A stretch of DNA of 64,000 bases from WLMZ01 sp031410915 (lineage in GTDB: Bacteria; Actinomycetota; Acidimicrobiia; Acidimicrobiales; Ilumatobacteraceae). The notes beneath the pieces are model-generated. The model was not told the DNA's origin. It worked only from the letters and a program-made list of their open reading frames with translations, and did no database searches. The DNA lies in assembly GCA_031410915.1 (NCBI GenBank), contig JANNZY010000037.1, forward strand, positions 1 through 64,000. The letters run 5' to 3'. This document shows positions 26,739 to 35,255 of the stretch, in pieces (the stretch's first letter is position 1; each line of letters starts with the position of its first letter). The position numbers and the translations under genes were made by a program.

Positions 26739-28109
26739 TTAGTGCTGCGTGTCGGGGATCCAGCTTCCGTGCGCTCCATAGGGGACGCGCCGGGGCAGGT
26801 GGATCGTGGCAACGGGCGGTGCCGAAAAGTTCTGGGCGTCGATGATCAACAATCGCGACTGGTCCGACGTGGTGTCGTGCGACAGGCTGATGACCCAGCC
26901 CTCGTCCTCGCCGGCATCCGTCGAGCTGGCCGCAAAGACGGGCTCGGCGCCGCGGACGCCGTCACCGAGCTGGTGCTCCCAGCACGATCCGCTGCGCAGG
27001 TCGTACTTCCACAGCGCAGACCCATACACCGGCTCCTCGCTGTTCCCCTCGCCGCCCATCGCCATCAGGTATCCGTAACGGGCGTCGAGGCCGATCATGC
27101 GGTCGTCGACGCGGCCGAAGTCACCGGGTCGATCGTCGATCTGCTGCTCGGTGACGGTGCCATTGACGAGGTCGATGGTCCAACGCCAGAGCCTGCCGAC
27201 CTCGGCGTAGTCGTCGTTGCTCGTGCCAAACGCCTCCGGCTGACGTGAGACGTGCAGGACGATGCTGTCGCCCTGCTCGTGGGCGTTGACCGGATGGAAC
27301 ACGTAGCACGGCTCGATCTCGAACCAACGGACATCGGCATTGGAGCCGTTGCGAGGCATCACGCCGAGACGTGCGCCTGCGTCTCGCCTGAACTTGAAGG
27401 GCAAGCCGGTCTTGAGTGCGCCGAGATCGAAGCAGACGGGGAGGTCCATGAAGATCACATGGTTCTGCGTGACGTTGAAGTCGTGCATCATGACCATGTT
27501 CGGGATCTCGATGCCTTCGAGCTGACGCAGAACGCCATCCGCTCCGATTCGGATGTAGTGCAGAAACGGCGCCTCTGCGCTGAGGTAGCTGAACGCGAGC
27601 AGCTCGCCGGTCACCGGGCAGATCTTGGGGTGAGCGGTCATCGAGCACGTCAGTGCACCGCCGTAGTTCTGCACGCCGACTGTGTTCAGCTCGTTGTCGA
27701 TGCGCCACGGCCAGTGTCCCTCTTCGAGGCACAGGATCTCGCCGTTGTGGGCGAGGACGTGGGTGTTCCCCGTGCCTCGGGTGAGGTCGCCCATCCCGGC
27801 CATCGGGTCCGAAATCGGGTCAGAGATGTTCGGGGTCTGAACGAAACGATTGCGGTACCACTGCGCCTTTCCGCCGGCCAGCCGAATGCCGTGCACCATG
27901 CCATCGCCGAAGAACCAGTGCGCGGACTGCCCCGACACAGGATTCGGCCCGGTGCGGATGTAGACGCCGTTCAGCTCCGGCGGGATTGCCCCGTCGACGC
28001 GCAGGTCATGTGCGGTGATCTCGTCGAGCACGGGGGCCCAGTTGCCGCGCAAGTGCCACTTCGTCGACTCCGGCGTCGCATGCGTGTCTGTCGTCACAAC
28101 GTTGGTCAT
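26739..28109 (-). CDS. Carotenoid cleavage oxygenase family dioxygenase (copy 2)
   Basis: 456 residues, ATG at 28109. It has the same architecture as copy 1: LRGNWAPVLDE, IPPELNGVYIRTGPNP and histidines in TAHPKICPVTGE, MMHDFNVTQNH, YVFHPVNAHEQG and YGAHGSWIPD. The two copies are clearly homologous over their whole length, so they arose by duplication. TACCGT ends 6 bases before the ATG (leaderless type) and an operator-like repeat overlaps the -35 region. The upstream neighbour is a TetR gene on the same strand. The longer open frame upstream of this ATG only covers the TetR and glgC antisense strands and is not part of the gene. Confidence 0.93.
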   Translation of the reverse strand: MTNVVTTDTHATPESTKWHLRGNWAPVLDEITAHDLRVDGAIPPELNGVYIRTGPNPVSGQSAHWFFGDGMVHGIRLAGGKAQWYRNRFVQTPNISDPISDPMAGMGDLTRGTGNTHVLAHNGEILCLEEGHWPWRIDNELNTVGVQNYGGALTCSMTAHPKICPVTGELLAFSYLSAEAPFLHYIRIGADGVLRQLEGIEIPNMVMMHDFNVTQNHVIFMDLPVCFDLGALKTGLPFKFRRDAGARLGVMPRNGSNADVRWFEIEPCYVFHPVNAHEQGDSIVLHVSRQPEAFGTSNDDYAEVGRLWRWTIDLVNGTVTEQQIDDRPGDFGRVDDRMIGLDARYGYLMAMGGEGNSEEPVYGSALWKYDLRSGSCWEHQLGDGVRGAEPVFAASSTDAGEDEGWVISLSHDTTSDQSRLLIIDAQNFSAPPVATIHLPRRVPYGAHGSWIPDTQH

Positions 28110-28115
28110 CGCTGG

Positions 28116-28121
28116 ACGGTA
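28116..28121 (-). promoter_or_regulatory. -10 element of dioxygenase copy 2, probable leaderless promoter
   Basis: TACCGT on the minus strand ends 6 bases before the ATG. The candidate operator begins 23 bases upstream. Confidence 0.5.
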
Positions 28122-28144
28122 ACACGACCCGTCGGAAAAAGCTA

Positions 28145-28154
28145 CTACCGGTAA
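28145..28154. promoter_or_regulatory. Candidate TetR operator at the dioxygenase promoter
   Basis: CTACCGGTAA contains the 8-base palindrome TACCGGTA. It matches the repeat at 25310-25319 in 8 of 10 positions and has the same location relative to its promoter (at the -35 position). It lies between the TetR gene and dioxygenase copy 2. Confidence 0.45.
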
Positions 28155-28186
28155 GTTACGTGTTCGCGGGCAGGTTGACGACCCGG

Positions 28187-28792
28187 TCAGCCGTGTCCCA
28201 GGCCGGACCACAGCAGCTCGGCGAGATGATCGGCGAGCTGTTCGGCAGAGCGGTCGGACTCGCTCAACCACCACAGCGAGACGAGCTGCAGCATGCCGAT
28301 CACGGCATACGCCCACGGTTCGGCGACCGCTGGATCGAGGCCCTGCCGGGTGCGCCACACCGCCAGCTGCTGAGCCATCGGCTTGGTGGACCGCTCGGCC
28401 AGATAGAGCGTGCGCTTCGGGGTCTCGTCCGACGTGCCGCCGGTGACGTAGTGGAACAGCTCGCGATGTGCCGCCACAGTCGTGAGGTTGGCCTCGATGA
28501 GCGCTGCCAGCATCGCCCGCCCGTATGCCCGCCCGTCGATGGCCGCGACAGCAGCGGCGATGAGGCGGTCGGCCAGGCGCTCGGCCAGGGCATTGGCGAG
28601 ATCGGTTCGACCACCCACGCGTGCGTAGACGATCGGCTTGGTCACTCCCGCTTCGTCGGCAATCGCCTCCAACGAGACGCCTGAGCCATCGCGGCGAATG
28701 ACTCGCTCGGCAGCGTCGAGCACCAGCTCGCGATCGACGACGTGGCGGCCGCCGGTGGGACGGCCGGGACGGCGGCGGACACGAAGCGTCAT
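28187..28792 (-). CDS. TetR-family transcriptional regulator
   Basis: 201 residues from the ATG at 28792. The N-terminal basic arm (RRRPGRPTGG) is followed by the TetR helix-turn-helix (VLDAAERVIRRDGSGVSLEAIADEAGVTKPIVYARV, residues about 25-60, mentioned here in pieces: VSLEAIADEAGV is the HTH core). The C-terminal ligand domain is not assignable. Its position directly upstream of the two dioxygenases, together with the repeat shared by the dioxygenase and transporter promoters, makes it the likely local repressor of both, released by a substrate. That is inference. Confidence 0.9.
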   Translation of the reverse strand: MTLRVRRRPGRPTGGRHVVDRELVLDAAERVIRRDGSGVSLEAIADEAGVTKPIVYARVGGRTDLANALAERLADRLIAAAVAAIDGRAYGRAMLAALIEANLTTVAAHRELFHYVTGGTSDETPKRTLYLAERSTKPMAQQLAVWRTRQGLDPAVAEPWAYAVIGMLQLVSLWWLSESDRSAEQLADHLAELLWSGLGHG

Positions 28793-28939
28793 GCCGCCAG
28801 TGTGCCCCAACTTGCCCAGCGTCGGATGAAGTTGTCGGGACGAGTTCTAGCCGGGTTCCAGTGACCGGAGCAGATCGGCGGTGTCGGTGTGGTGCTGGCT
28901 GCGCTGTGGAACGGCCAACGCAGCCGCCCGCGCCCGACG

Positions 28940-30163
28940 TCAGATCACGCGGTCTTTCTCCACGACGACGACGCCACGATCGCTCATGACGAACTGCTCG
29001 CTGTCGGCGTCGTGGTCGTACCCGATCATGCGGCCGGCTGGGATGAGGACGTTCTTGTCGATCACACAGCGGTGCAACTTCGCGCTGGGGCCGACGCGGA
29101 CGCCCGGGAACAAGATCGATTCGGTCACCTCCGCCGAAGCGTCGACGAAGGTCTGCGGTCCGAGGATGCTGCGTTCCACTCTGCCGCCGGACACGATCGA
29201 GCCGGCGCAGAGCAGGCTGTTGCCGACGTAGGCGGGAACACCGCCGTGGCCGTGGTCGAGCTTGGCCGGGGGGAGTGGTAGCTGCAGGCTGTAGACCGGC
29301 CACTGCCCGTTGTAGAGGCTGAACGGCGGCACTGGTGAGATGAGGTCCATGTTCGCCTCGTAGTACGCGTCCAAGCTGCCGACGTCGCGCCAGTAGCCGC
29401 GCTCGTGGTCCTGCTGGCCGGGGATCACGTTCGTCGAGAAGTCGTACATGTGCGCCACACCCTGCTTGACGAGCGCGGGGATCACGTCACCGCCGATGTC
29501 GGTTGCAATCGAGTCGTCGCCAGTGGGGCTGACGATGTCGATCAGCGCCTGCGTGTCGAACACGTAGTTGCCCATCGAGGCCAGCACCCGCGCCGGGTCG
29601 CCAGGCATGTGCGGCGCGTCCGCGTTCTTCTCGTGGAAGGCCATGATCTTGCCCGAGTGCGATGCCTCGATCACGCCGAAGTCCTTGGCCTCGTGGCGAG
29701 GCACCGGGATCGCCGCGACGGTGACGCCGGCACCGACGGAGCGGTGGTGCTCGACCATCTGGCGGGTGTCCATGTGGTAGATGTGATCGGCTCCGAAGAC
29801 GCAGACGATGTCGGGCTTCTCGTCGCTGATCAGGTTCAGGTTCTGATAGATCGCATCTGCCGACCCGCTGAACCACTGCGGCCCGCGACGCATCTGCGCC
29901 GGTACCGGGGTCACGTAGTTGCCGAGCAACGTGGAAAATCGCCACGTCTGGCTGATGTGGCGATCCAGGCTGTGGCTCTTGTACTGCGTCAGCACCACGA
30001 TCTTCAGATAGCCGGAGTTGGCGAAGTTGGACAGGACGAAATCAATGATGCGATAGGACCCACCGAAGGGAACTGCCGGCTTGGCGCGGTCCGCTGTCAG
30101 CGGGCTCAACCGTCGGCCTTCCCCCCCGGCGAGCACGATGACGAGCACGCGCGGTTCAGCCAT
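28940..30163 (-). CDS. glgC: Glucose-1-phosphate adenylyltransferase (ADP-glucose pyrophosphorylase)
   Basis: 407 residues, usual length. It makes ADP-glucose and pyrophosphate from glucose-1-phosphate and ATP, the committed step of bacterial glycogen synthesis. The N-terminal VLAGGEGRRLSPLTADRAKPAVPFGG segment (here in two parts, LAGGEGRRL and RAKPAVPFGG), FGADHIYHMD and the C-terminal left-handed beta-helix repeats (VGPSAKLHRCVIDKNVLIP) are present. It follows glgA by 28 bases on the same strand and has its own TAGTGT -10 element. Confidence 0.96.
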   Translation of the reverse strand: MAEPRVLVIVLAGGEGRRLSPLTADRAKPAVPFGGSYRIIDFVLSNFANSGYLKIVVLTQYKSHSLDRHISQTWRFSTLLGNYVTPVPAQMRRGPQWFSGSADAIYQNLNLISDEKPDIVCVFGADHIYHMDTRQMVEHHRSVGAGVTVAAIPVPRHEAKDFGVIEASHSGKIMAFHEKNADAPHMPGDPARVLASMGNYVFDTQALIDIVSPTGDDSIATDIGGDVIPALVKQGVAHMYDFSTNVIPGQQDHERGYWRDVGSLDAYYEANMDLISPVPPFSLYNGQWPVYSLQLPLPPAKLDHGHGGVPAYVGNSLLCAGSIVSGGRVERSILGPQTFVDASAEVTESILFPGVRVGPSAKLHRCVIDKNVLIPAGRMIGYDHDADSEQFVMSDRGVVVVEKDRVI

Positions 30164-30170
30164 GGCGCGA

Positions 30171-30176
30171 ACACTA
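30171..30176 (-). promoter_or_regulatory. -10 element of glgC, probable leaderless promoter
   Basis: TAGTGT on the minus strand ends 7 bases before the glgC ATG, within the 28-base gap to glgA. Confidence 0.5.
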
Positions 30177-30191
30177 GACCTGCTCGCGTGG

Positions 30192-31583
30192 TCAACCGAG
30201 GAGTGTGCGATACCAATCCAGATGGGCTTCGACCGGACCCCGCCACGACCAGTCGGTGGTCATGCCGCGGCGTTGCATCGCCAGCCGCCGGCGGGGCTGT
30301 GCGAGCGCCCTCGCGGCGCGATGGATGCCGTCGATGACGCCGACCGCGGACGGCGCGCCGATGACGATGCCGGTGCCGGCCTTCGGGTCGGCGTCGACGT
30401 CGACCACGGTGTCGTGCAAGCCGCCGACATCGGTGACCACGGGCAGCGTGCCATAACGCATCGCCTGCATCTGCGCCAGCCCGCACGGCTCGAAGCGACT
30501 CGGCATCAAGAACGCGTCGACACCGCCGAAGATGCGGTGGGCGAACGCGTCGTCGTATCCCTCGCGAAACGCGAACTCGTTCGGGTGGTCGTCGGCCGCG
30601 ATCCGCAACGCCGCGGACAGCGCAGCGTCGCCGCTCCCGAGCACGATCAGGCGCGCGTCGACGCCGGCGAGATATGGGATCGACGGCACGACGAGGTCGA
30701 CACCCTTCTGGTCGGCGAGCCGGGTCACCATCGCGAACACCGGTCCCCGCGTGGGTGCCAGGCCGGCGTCGGCCAGCAGATCGTTGCGCAGTTGCTCCTT
30801 GGCGCTGACGGTCGCAATGTCGTAGTGCGTGCTGAGATGGGGATCCGTGGACGGGTTCCACTCGTCGGCGTCGATGCCGTTGAGGATGCCGACGACCCGG
30901 TCACCCTTGTCGCGCAGGATGCCGGCGAGTCCGAAGCCGTGCTCGTCCGTCGTGATCTCGGCCGCGTAGTGCGGGCTGACCGCGATCACCAGGTCCGCGC
31001 CGCGGATACCGCCGACGAGCGGATTGCAACCATGCCAGAACTCGAACGACTCATGCCGATGGGGAAAGACATCCAGCCAGCCGAGATCGGTCTGGCCCTG
31101 GTATCCGAGGGTGTGGATCGTCAGCACGGTCGGCGGTGGCGTGGCGAGGTGAGCGAGGGTCGTGGCCGTGTGCCAGTCGTTGAGATGCAGCACGTCGGGC
31201 TGCTCGGCCTCGACGAGCGCAGCCACGGCTGCAGAGAAGGCGAAGAAGCGACGATCGTTGTCCGGCCAACCGGTGCCGTCGACCTGCAGGTACGGGTGCG
31301 GACGGCGGATGCCTTCGACGGTGACGAGCGTGATCGGTCCGGTCCGTTCGCCGCCTGGCCCGGCCGGGCTGCCGCGGCGAGCCCAGGCTTCGCCGGCCCA
31401 CGGCGGCATCGGCAACGATCGGCGGATCTCGCCGTCCAGCGGCGTGTCGAAGTAGTCGGGCATCACGACCTCGACGTCGACATCGTGGCGGCGCAGCTCG
31501 GCCACGTATCCGGCGGCGGCCGCGGCGAGACCGCCGACGCGAGCGAGCGGCGAGAACTCGGCCGCTGCGAAGAGCACCTTCAC
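30192..31583 (-). CDS. glgA: Glycogen synthase-like glycosyltransferase (GT5)
   Basis: 463 residues from a GTG at 31583 that overlaps the PfkB kinase stop. GlgA adds glucose from ADP-glucose to the growing alpha-1,4-glucan. The N-terminal FAAAEFSPLARVGGLA carries Arg where most GlgA have the Lys of KxGGL, a nucleotide-contact residue. HLNDWHTA, VSPHYAAEI, GILNGIDADEWNP and the C-terminal PSRFEPCGLAQMQAMRYGTLPV are typical GT5 motifs. It is coupled to ppa and pfkB upstream and followed by glgC. The Lys-to-Arg change is conservative but unusual. Confidence 0.88.
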   Translation of the reverse strand: MKVLFAAAEFSPLARVGGLAAAAAGYVAELRRHDVDVEVVMPDYFDTPLDGEIRRSLPMPPWAGEAWARRGSPAGPGGERTGPITLVTVEGIRRPHPYLQVDGTGWPDNDRRFFAFSAAVAALVEAEQPDVLHLNDWHTATTLAHLATPPPTVLTIHTLGYQGQTDLGWLDVFPHRHESFEFWHGCNPLVGGIRGADLVIAVSPHYAAEITTDEHGFGLAGILRDKGDRVVGILNGIDADEWNPSTDPHLSTHYDIATVSAKEQLRNDLLADAGLAPTRGPVFAMVTRLADQKGVDLVVPSIPYLAGVDARLIVLGSGDAALSAALRIAADDHPNEFAFREGYDDAFAHRIFGGVDAFLMPSRFEPCGLAQMQAMRYGTLPVVTDVGGLHDTVVDVDADPKAGTGIVIGAPSAVGVIDGIHRAARALAQPRRRLAMQRRGMTTDWSWRGPVEAHLDWYRTLLG

Positions 31584-32500
31584 CGCAGCGCGCCCCAGTC
31601 GGAGTCGAGCTCGGCACGGCGCGGCGGGTCGGCCCCGGCGCGCTGACATGTTCGGCCGGCGACTTCGTTGGCCGCCGCGCCAGCGCGGGCGACGGCGTCG
31701 AGATCGTCCAGTTCGGCAACACCGAATCCGGCAGCCGCCCACGAGGCGAGAAATGCCCCGCCGAACGAATCGCCGGCACCGATCGTGTCCACGACATCGA
31801 CGCGAGGGATCGGCACGACGATCTCGCCGTGGGCGCCGACGACCACGGTCTCTGCCGCCCCTGCCGTCACGAGGACCACCTTGGGGCCGCGGCGAAGCAG
31901 CGCGTGGGCAAGCTCGCGAGGCGTGCTCGACGGTGCCAGGAAGTCGGCGTCATCGGTGCTGATCTTGACCACATGCGTCGACGCGAGGATGCGATCGACG
32001 CGGGCGAGGTAGGCGTCGCGATCGGTCACGACGCGCTCTCGGCAGTTCGGGTCGAGCATCACCAGAACGTCCGGCGTCATCGACGTCGTGTAGTGCTCAA
32101 GCGTCGTGGCCATTGGCTCGAGGACCAGGCCGAGGGTGCCCAGGTGCAGTGCCGTGACCGGTTCCGGCGCGGGCGGCGCGTGGTCCAGCGCCGGGGCGGA
32201 GGTGCCGTCGAGATAGAAGTGGTACGACGCCGCGCCGCCGTCGTCGAGCTCGGCCGCGGCCAGCGTCGTCGGCGCGTCGGAACGCAGGATCAACTCCGCG
32301 CGCACGCCGTCACCGGTCAATGCGGCCAGGAGACGTTCTCCGAAGCGATCACGAGAGATCGACCCCAGGAACCCGACCGATCCGCCGAGGCGGGCGATCG
32401 TGCGAGCGACGTTGAACGGCCCGCCGCCGAGCTTGGCCGCGACCGATCCGTCGACGCCGATGACGAGATCGACCAGTGCCTCCCCGGCCACGACGATCAC
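31580..32500 (-). CDS. PfkB-family sugar kinase, fructokinase-like
   Basis: 306 residues from a GTG at 32500 overlapping the ppa stop. The first PfkB signature region is GGGPFNVARTIARLG near residue 25, and the second signature is DTIGAGDSFGGAFLASW with the catalytic Asp near 250. Such kinases phosphorylate fructose, ribose or related sugars. Its place between ppa and glgA, both coupled by GTGA, suggests that it feeds hexose phosphate to glycogen synthesis. The exact sugar cannot be read from the sequence. Confidence 0.88.
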   Translation of the reverse strand: MIVVAGEALVDLVIGVDGSVAAKLGGGPFNVARTIARLGGSVGFLGSISRDRFGERLLAALTGDGVRAELILRSDAPTTLAAAELDDGGAASYHFYLDGTSAPALDHAPPAPEPVTALHLGTLGLVLEPMATTLEHYTTSMTPDVLVMLDPNCRERVVTDRDAYLARVDRILASTHVVKISTDDADFLAPSSTPRELAHALLRRGPKVVLVTAGAAETVVVGAHGEIVVPIPRVDVVDTIGAGDSFGGAFLASWAAAGFGVAELDDLDAVARAGAAANEVAGRTCQRAGADPPRRAELDSDWGALR

Positions 32501-33018
32501 GTGTGGTGCGGACCCTTGTAGTTGGCTGTCGCCGCAGCGATCTCCTGCCAGGCAGCCTCGCGGCCGGCCAGTCCTCCGGTGGACGACATCTTGCCCGGCT
32601 CCAATGCCTTGTAGACCTCGAAGAAGTGCTGGATCTCGGCAACGAGCTGCGGCGTCAGGTCGCTGATATCGTCGATGCCGGCCCAACGCGGCTCGCGCGG
32701 TGGAAGGCAGATGATCTTCGCGTCCTCGCCCGCCTCGTCGTACATGTACAGCACGCCGACCGGGCGGGCCTCGACCCAGACGCCTGGGTAGACGGGGTCC
32801 TCGAGCAGCACCAGGGCGTCGAGCGGGTCGCCGTCGCCGCCGAGCGTGTTCGGGATGAAGCCATAGTCGGCCGGGTAGGTGGTCGCCGTGAAGAGGCGCC
32901 GATCCAGGAACACGCGCCCCGTGTCGTGGTCGATCTCGTACTTGTTGCGGCTGCCCCGCGGGATCTCGATGACCACATGGATGCAGCCGTCGCTCGGAGT
33001 CGGGTTCATGCCCGTCAT
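32497..33018 (-). CDS. ppa: Inorganic pyrophosphatase (family I)
   Basis: 173 residues from the ATG at 33018; a second ATG at 33009 is possible, but the GGGGA upstream fits 33018 better. It hydrolyses pyrophosphate. The substrate and metal residues are in EIPRGSRNKYEID, DYGFIP, GDGDPLDALVL and DEAGEDAKIICLP. It is translationally coupled to pfkB and glgA, and so could remove the pyrophosphate made by GlgC nearby, which pulls ADP-glucose formation forward. Confidence 0.95.
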   Translation of the reverse strand: MTGMNPTPSDGCIHVVIEIPRGSRNKYEIDHDTGRVFLDRRLFTATTYPADYGFIPNTLGGDGDPLDALVLLEDPVYPGVWVEARPVGVLYMYDEAGEDAKIICLPPREPRWAGIDDISDLTPQLVAEIQHFFEVYKALEPGKMSSTGGLAGREAAWQEIAAATANYKGPHHT

Positions 33019-33066
33019 CGTTGCACATCGTCCCCGCTGCGAACGGGGGAGTGCAATACTGTGCGC

Positions 33067-33912
33067 ATGTCGTCTTCGTTGACCGAACGGCAGCAGGAGT
33101 CCGTGCAACGCCTGGCCGAACGGCTGAAAGCCGAGCGCGAGGTGCCGGTCGACCACTTCAACACGATCGAGCGGGTCACGCTCGGCAACCGGCTGTTGTC
33201 CAGCTTCCTGCTCGCGATGGCGAGCCCGGCATCGTGCCTGCCGATCTTCGCGTTCGTCGGGTTGGTCTTCGCCGTCATCTCCCGGGCGAGTGGATTGTCG
33301 GCCACCTGGGTGGTCGTCGCGCTGTTGCTGCTGTTCTGGCTCGCCGCGTTCCTCGCCGTCACAGCAGTCGCCAACTCGTGGCGTCAGCGCCGCCTGACCG
33401 GCTACCGCCGCTACTGGCCGGCGCTGTCCACGTTGAGCGCCGTCGTGCTCGCCGGTTGGGAGCTTGCCGCCGGAGGTGATCTCGACGTCGCGGTGTTCTT
33501 GTGGGTGCCGGTCGGGTTGTGGTGGAGCTTCAGCATGCTGCTCTCGTTGACCAACTGGAGAGGGCTCACCGTGGCCCGCTGGTTCGTGTTGCCGCTGTGC
33601 GTCGCGCTGATCGGCTCGGCCCGCATCACCGATGGCTTCTTCTCGTACCGCTTCGACGCCAGCGTGAAAGAGCTCACTGCGGCCGCGACGGCCGAGCCGA
33701 ACGTGTCGAGCGGAACGTACGGATCGTTCGAGATCCTGTTGCGCCGTCGCGTCCGGGGCTGCGCGGCAGCGTTCAAGATCGATGGCTGGTGGGTCGACGA
33801 CCAACGCACCATCGCCTACTGCCCGAACGGGTTCTCGACGAGCAACGAGGCGTTCTACGACCCGCACGATCTCGGCCATGGCTGGTACGAAATCGGGTTC
33901 TTCACGGAATAG
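33067..33912 (+). CDS. Membrane protein of unknown function
   Basis: 281 residues from the ATG at 33067; TACTGT 4 bases upstream may be its -10. After a soluble N-terminus (about 1-40), five hydrophobic segments lie near 43-68, 75-100, 115-135, 140-160 and 170-188. The C-terminal part (about 200-281) is soluble, Trp- and Tyr-rich, with two cysteines (RGCAAAF, IAYCPNG) that could form a disulfide if outside. No family recognised. Divergent from ppa. Confidence 0.7.
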   Translation: MSSSLTERQQESVQRLAERLKAEREVPVDHFNTIERVTLGNRLLSSFLLAMASPASCLPIFAFVGLVFAVISRASGLSATWVVVALLLLFWLAAFLAVTAVANSWRQRRLTGYRRYWPALSTLSAVVLAGWELAAGGDLDVAVFLWVPVGLWWSFSMLLSLTNWRGLTVARWFVLPLCVALIGSARITDGFFSYRFDASVKELTAAATAEPNVSSGTYGSFEILLRRRVRGCAAAFKIDGWWVDDQRTIAYCPNGFSTSNEAFYDPHDLGHGWYEIGFFTE

Positions 33913-33955
33913 CTCCCGTGCGGCGGCGGGGCGGGGAAGTAGCGTGTCCGGTGCT

Positions 33956-35161
33956 ATGGAATTCCGCCGCATCACCAATCTGCCGCCGTACGTGTTCTCC
34001 ATCATCAATGGACTGAAGATCGAAGCCCGCCGAGCAGGCGCAGACGTGATCGACCTCGGTTTCGGCAACCCGGACATCCCGTCGCCGCAGATCGCGGTGG
34101 ACAAGCTGGCCGAGGCCGCGCAGAACCCGCGCAACCACCGCTACTCGCTCAGCCGCGGGTTGCCCAAGCTGCGTGAGGCCGTCGCCGCGTTGTACGAGCG
34201 CAAGTGGAACGTGCAGCTCGACACCGAGTTGGAGATCACGAACACGATCGGCTCCAAGGAGGGGTTCAGCCACCTGATGTGGGTACTGCTCGATCGTGGC
34301 GACGCGGCCATCGTGCCCAGCCCGAGCTACCCGATCCACATCTACGGCCCGCTGTTCGCCGGTGCCGATCTGCGCCAGGTGCCGATGCGCCACCTCGCCG
34401 ACCCGCGGGTGCAGGGCGATTTCACCGGCGACTTCTTCGACAGCCTCACCACGGCATACGACGTCGGGTGGCCGAAGCCACGGGTGCTGGTGATCTCGTT
34501 CCCGCACAACCCGACCGGCGCGGTGGTCGATCTCGATTTCATGCAGAAGGTGGTCGACTTCTGTCGCGAGCGGGAGATGATCGTGGTCCACGACTTCGCC
34601 TACGCCGACATCGGCTTCGACGGCCACAAGCCGCCGTCCATCCTGCAGGCCGATGGCGCGAAGGAGTGCGCCGTCGAGCTGTACAGCATGACCAAGAGCT
34701 TCTCGATGGCTGGCTGGCGCAGCGCCTTCCTGGTCGGCAACTCCGAGGTCGTCCAAGCCCTCGTCAAGCTGAAGAGCTACCTCGACTACGGCATGTTCCA
34801 GCCGGTCCAGATCGCAGCCACCGTCACGATGAACGAGGCCCCCGACTTCCCCGCCGAGGTCTGCGAGATCTACCGCGGCCGGCGCGACGCGCTGATCGAC
34901 GGTCTCGGCCGAATCGGGTGGGACATCCCCAAGCCGAAGGGCTCGATGTTCGTGTGGGCACCGATCCCCGAGGCGTACAAGGAGTTGGACTCGGTCGAGT
35001 TCTGCTCGATGATCGTGCGCGACTGCGATGTCGCACTGTCGCCCGGGCTCGGCTTCGGTCCCGGTGGTGAAGGCTTCGTGCGCTTCGCGCTGATCGAGAA
35101 CGAGCAGCGCATCGCCCAGGGTCTGCGCAACCTCAAGCGTGGGTTGACCAAGCTCGGCTGA
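33956..35161 (+). CDS. Aminotransferase class I/II, AlaC-like
   Basis: 401 residues from the ATG at 33956. PLP fold type I: the lysine that binds PLP is in YSMTKSFSMAGWR, the phosphate-binding Arg follows in the same segment, and SFPHNPTGAVV carries the conserved Asn. The N-terminal FRRITNLPPYVFSIINGLK and the FGNPDIPSP segment resemble the alanine/valine transaminase AlaC and LL-DAP aminotransferase relatives. It exchanges an amino group between an amino acid and a 2-oxo acid, most likely pyruvate/alanine. The next gene is an ACT-domain protein, which could sense an amino acid. Confidence 0.9.
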   Translation: MEFRRITNLPPYVFSIINGLKIEARRAGADVIDLGFGNPDIPSPQIAVDKLAEAAQNPRNHRYSLSRGLPKLREAVAALYERKWNVQLDTELEITNTIGSKEGFSHLMWVLLDRGDAAIVPSPSYPIHIYGPLFAGADLRQVPMRHLADPRVQGDFTGDFFDSLTTAYDVGWPKPRVLVISFPHNPTGAVVDLDFMQKVVDFCREREMIVVHDFAYADIGFDGHKPPSILQADGAKECAVELYSMTKSFSMAGWRSAFLVGNSEVVQALVKLKSYLDYGMFQPVQIAATVTMNEAPDFPAEVCEIYRGRRDALIDGLGRIGWDIPKPKGSMFVWAPIPEAYKELDSVEFCSMIVRDCDVALSPGLGFGPGGEGFVRFALIENEQRIAQGLRNLKRGLTKLG

Positions 35162-35210
35162 GCAACTCGAGCCCGGCGTGCGCAAGCGTTGCGTTCACCT
35201 GATGGTCACA

Positions 35211-35231
35211 GTTCGGGAACAGAGTCCGAAC
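35211..35231 (+). terminator. Hairpin between the aminotransferase and ACT genes
   Basis: GTTCGG and CCGAAC form a 6-bp stem with a 9-base loop, 50 bases after the aminotransferase stop. There is no T-run; it could be a weak terminator or chance. Confidence 0.25.
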
Positions 35232-35241
35232 CTTGGCTGAC

Positions 35242-35247
35242 TACGTT
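35242..35247 (+). promoter_or_regulatory. -10 element of the ACT-domain gene, probable leaderless promoter
   Basis: TACGTT ends 8 bases before the GTG start at 35256. Confidence 0.45.
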
Positions 35248-35255
35248 GGCCCGTC

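Noticed and set aside
26739..29303. 854-codon open frame extending dioxygenase copy 2 upstream
   Set aside because: The extra N-terminal part is Arg/Pro-rich and overlaps the TetR gene in another frame and the end of glgC. The family start and the -10 element fix the ATG at 28109.
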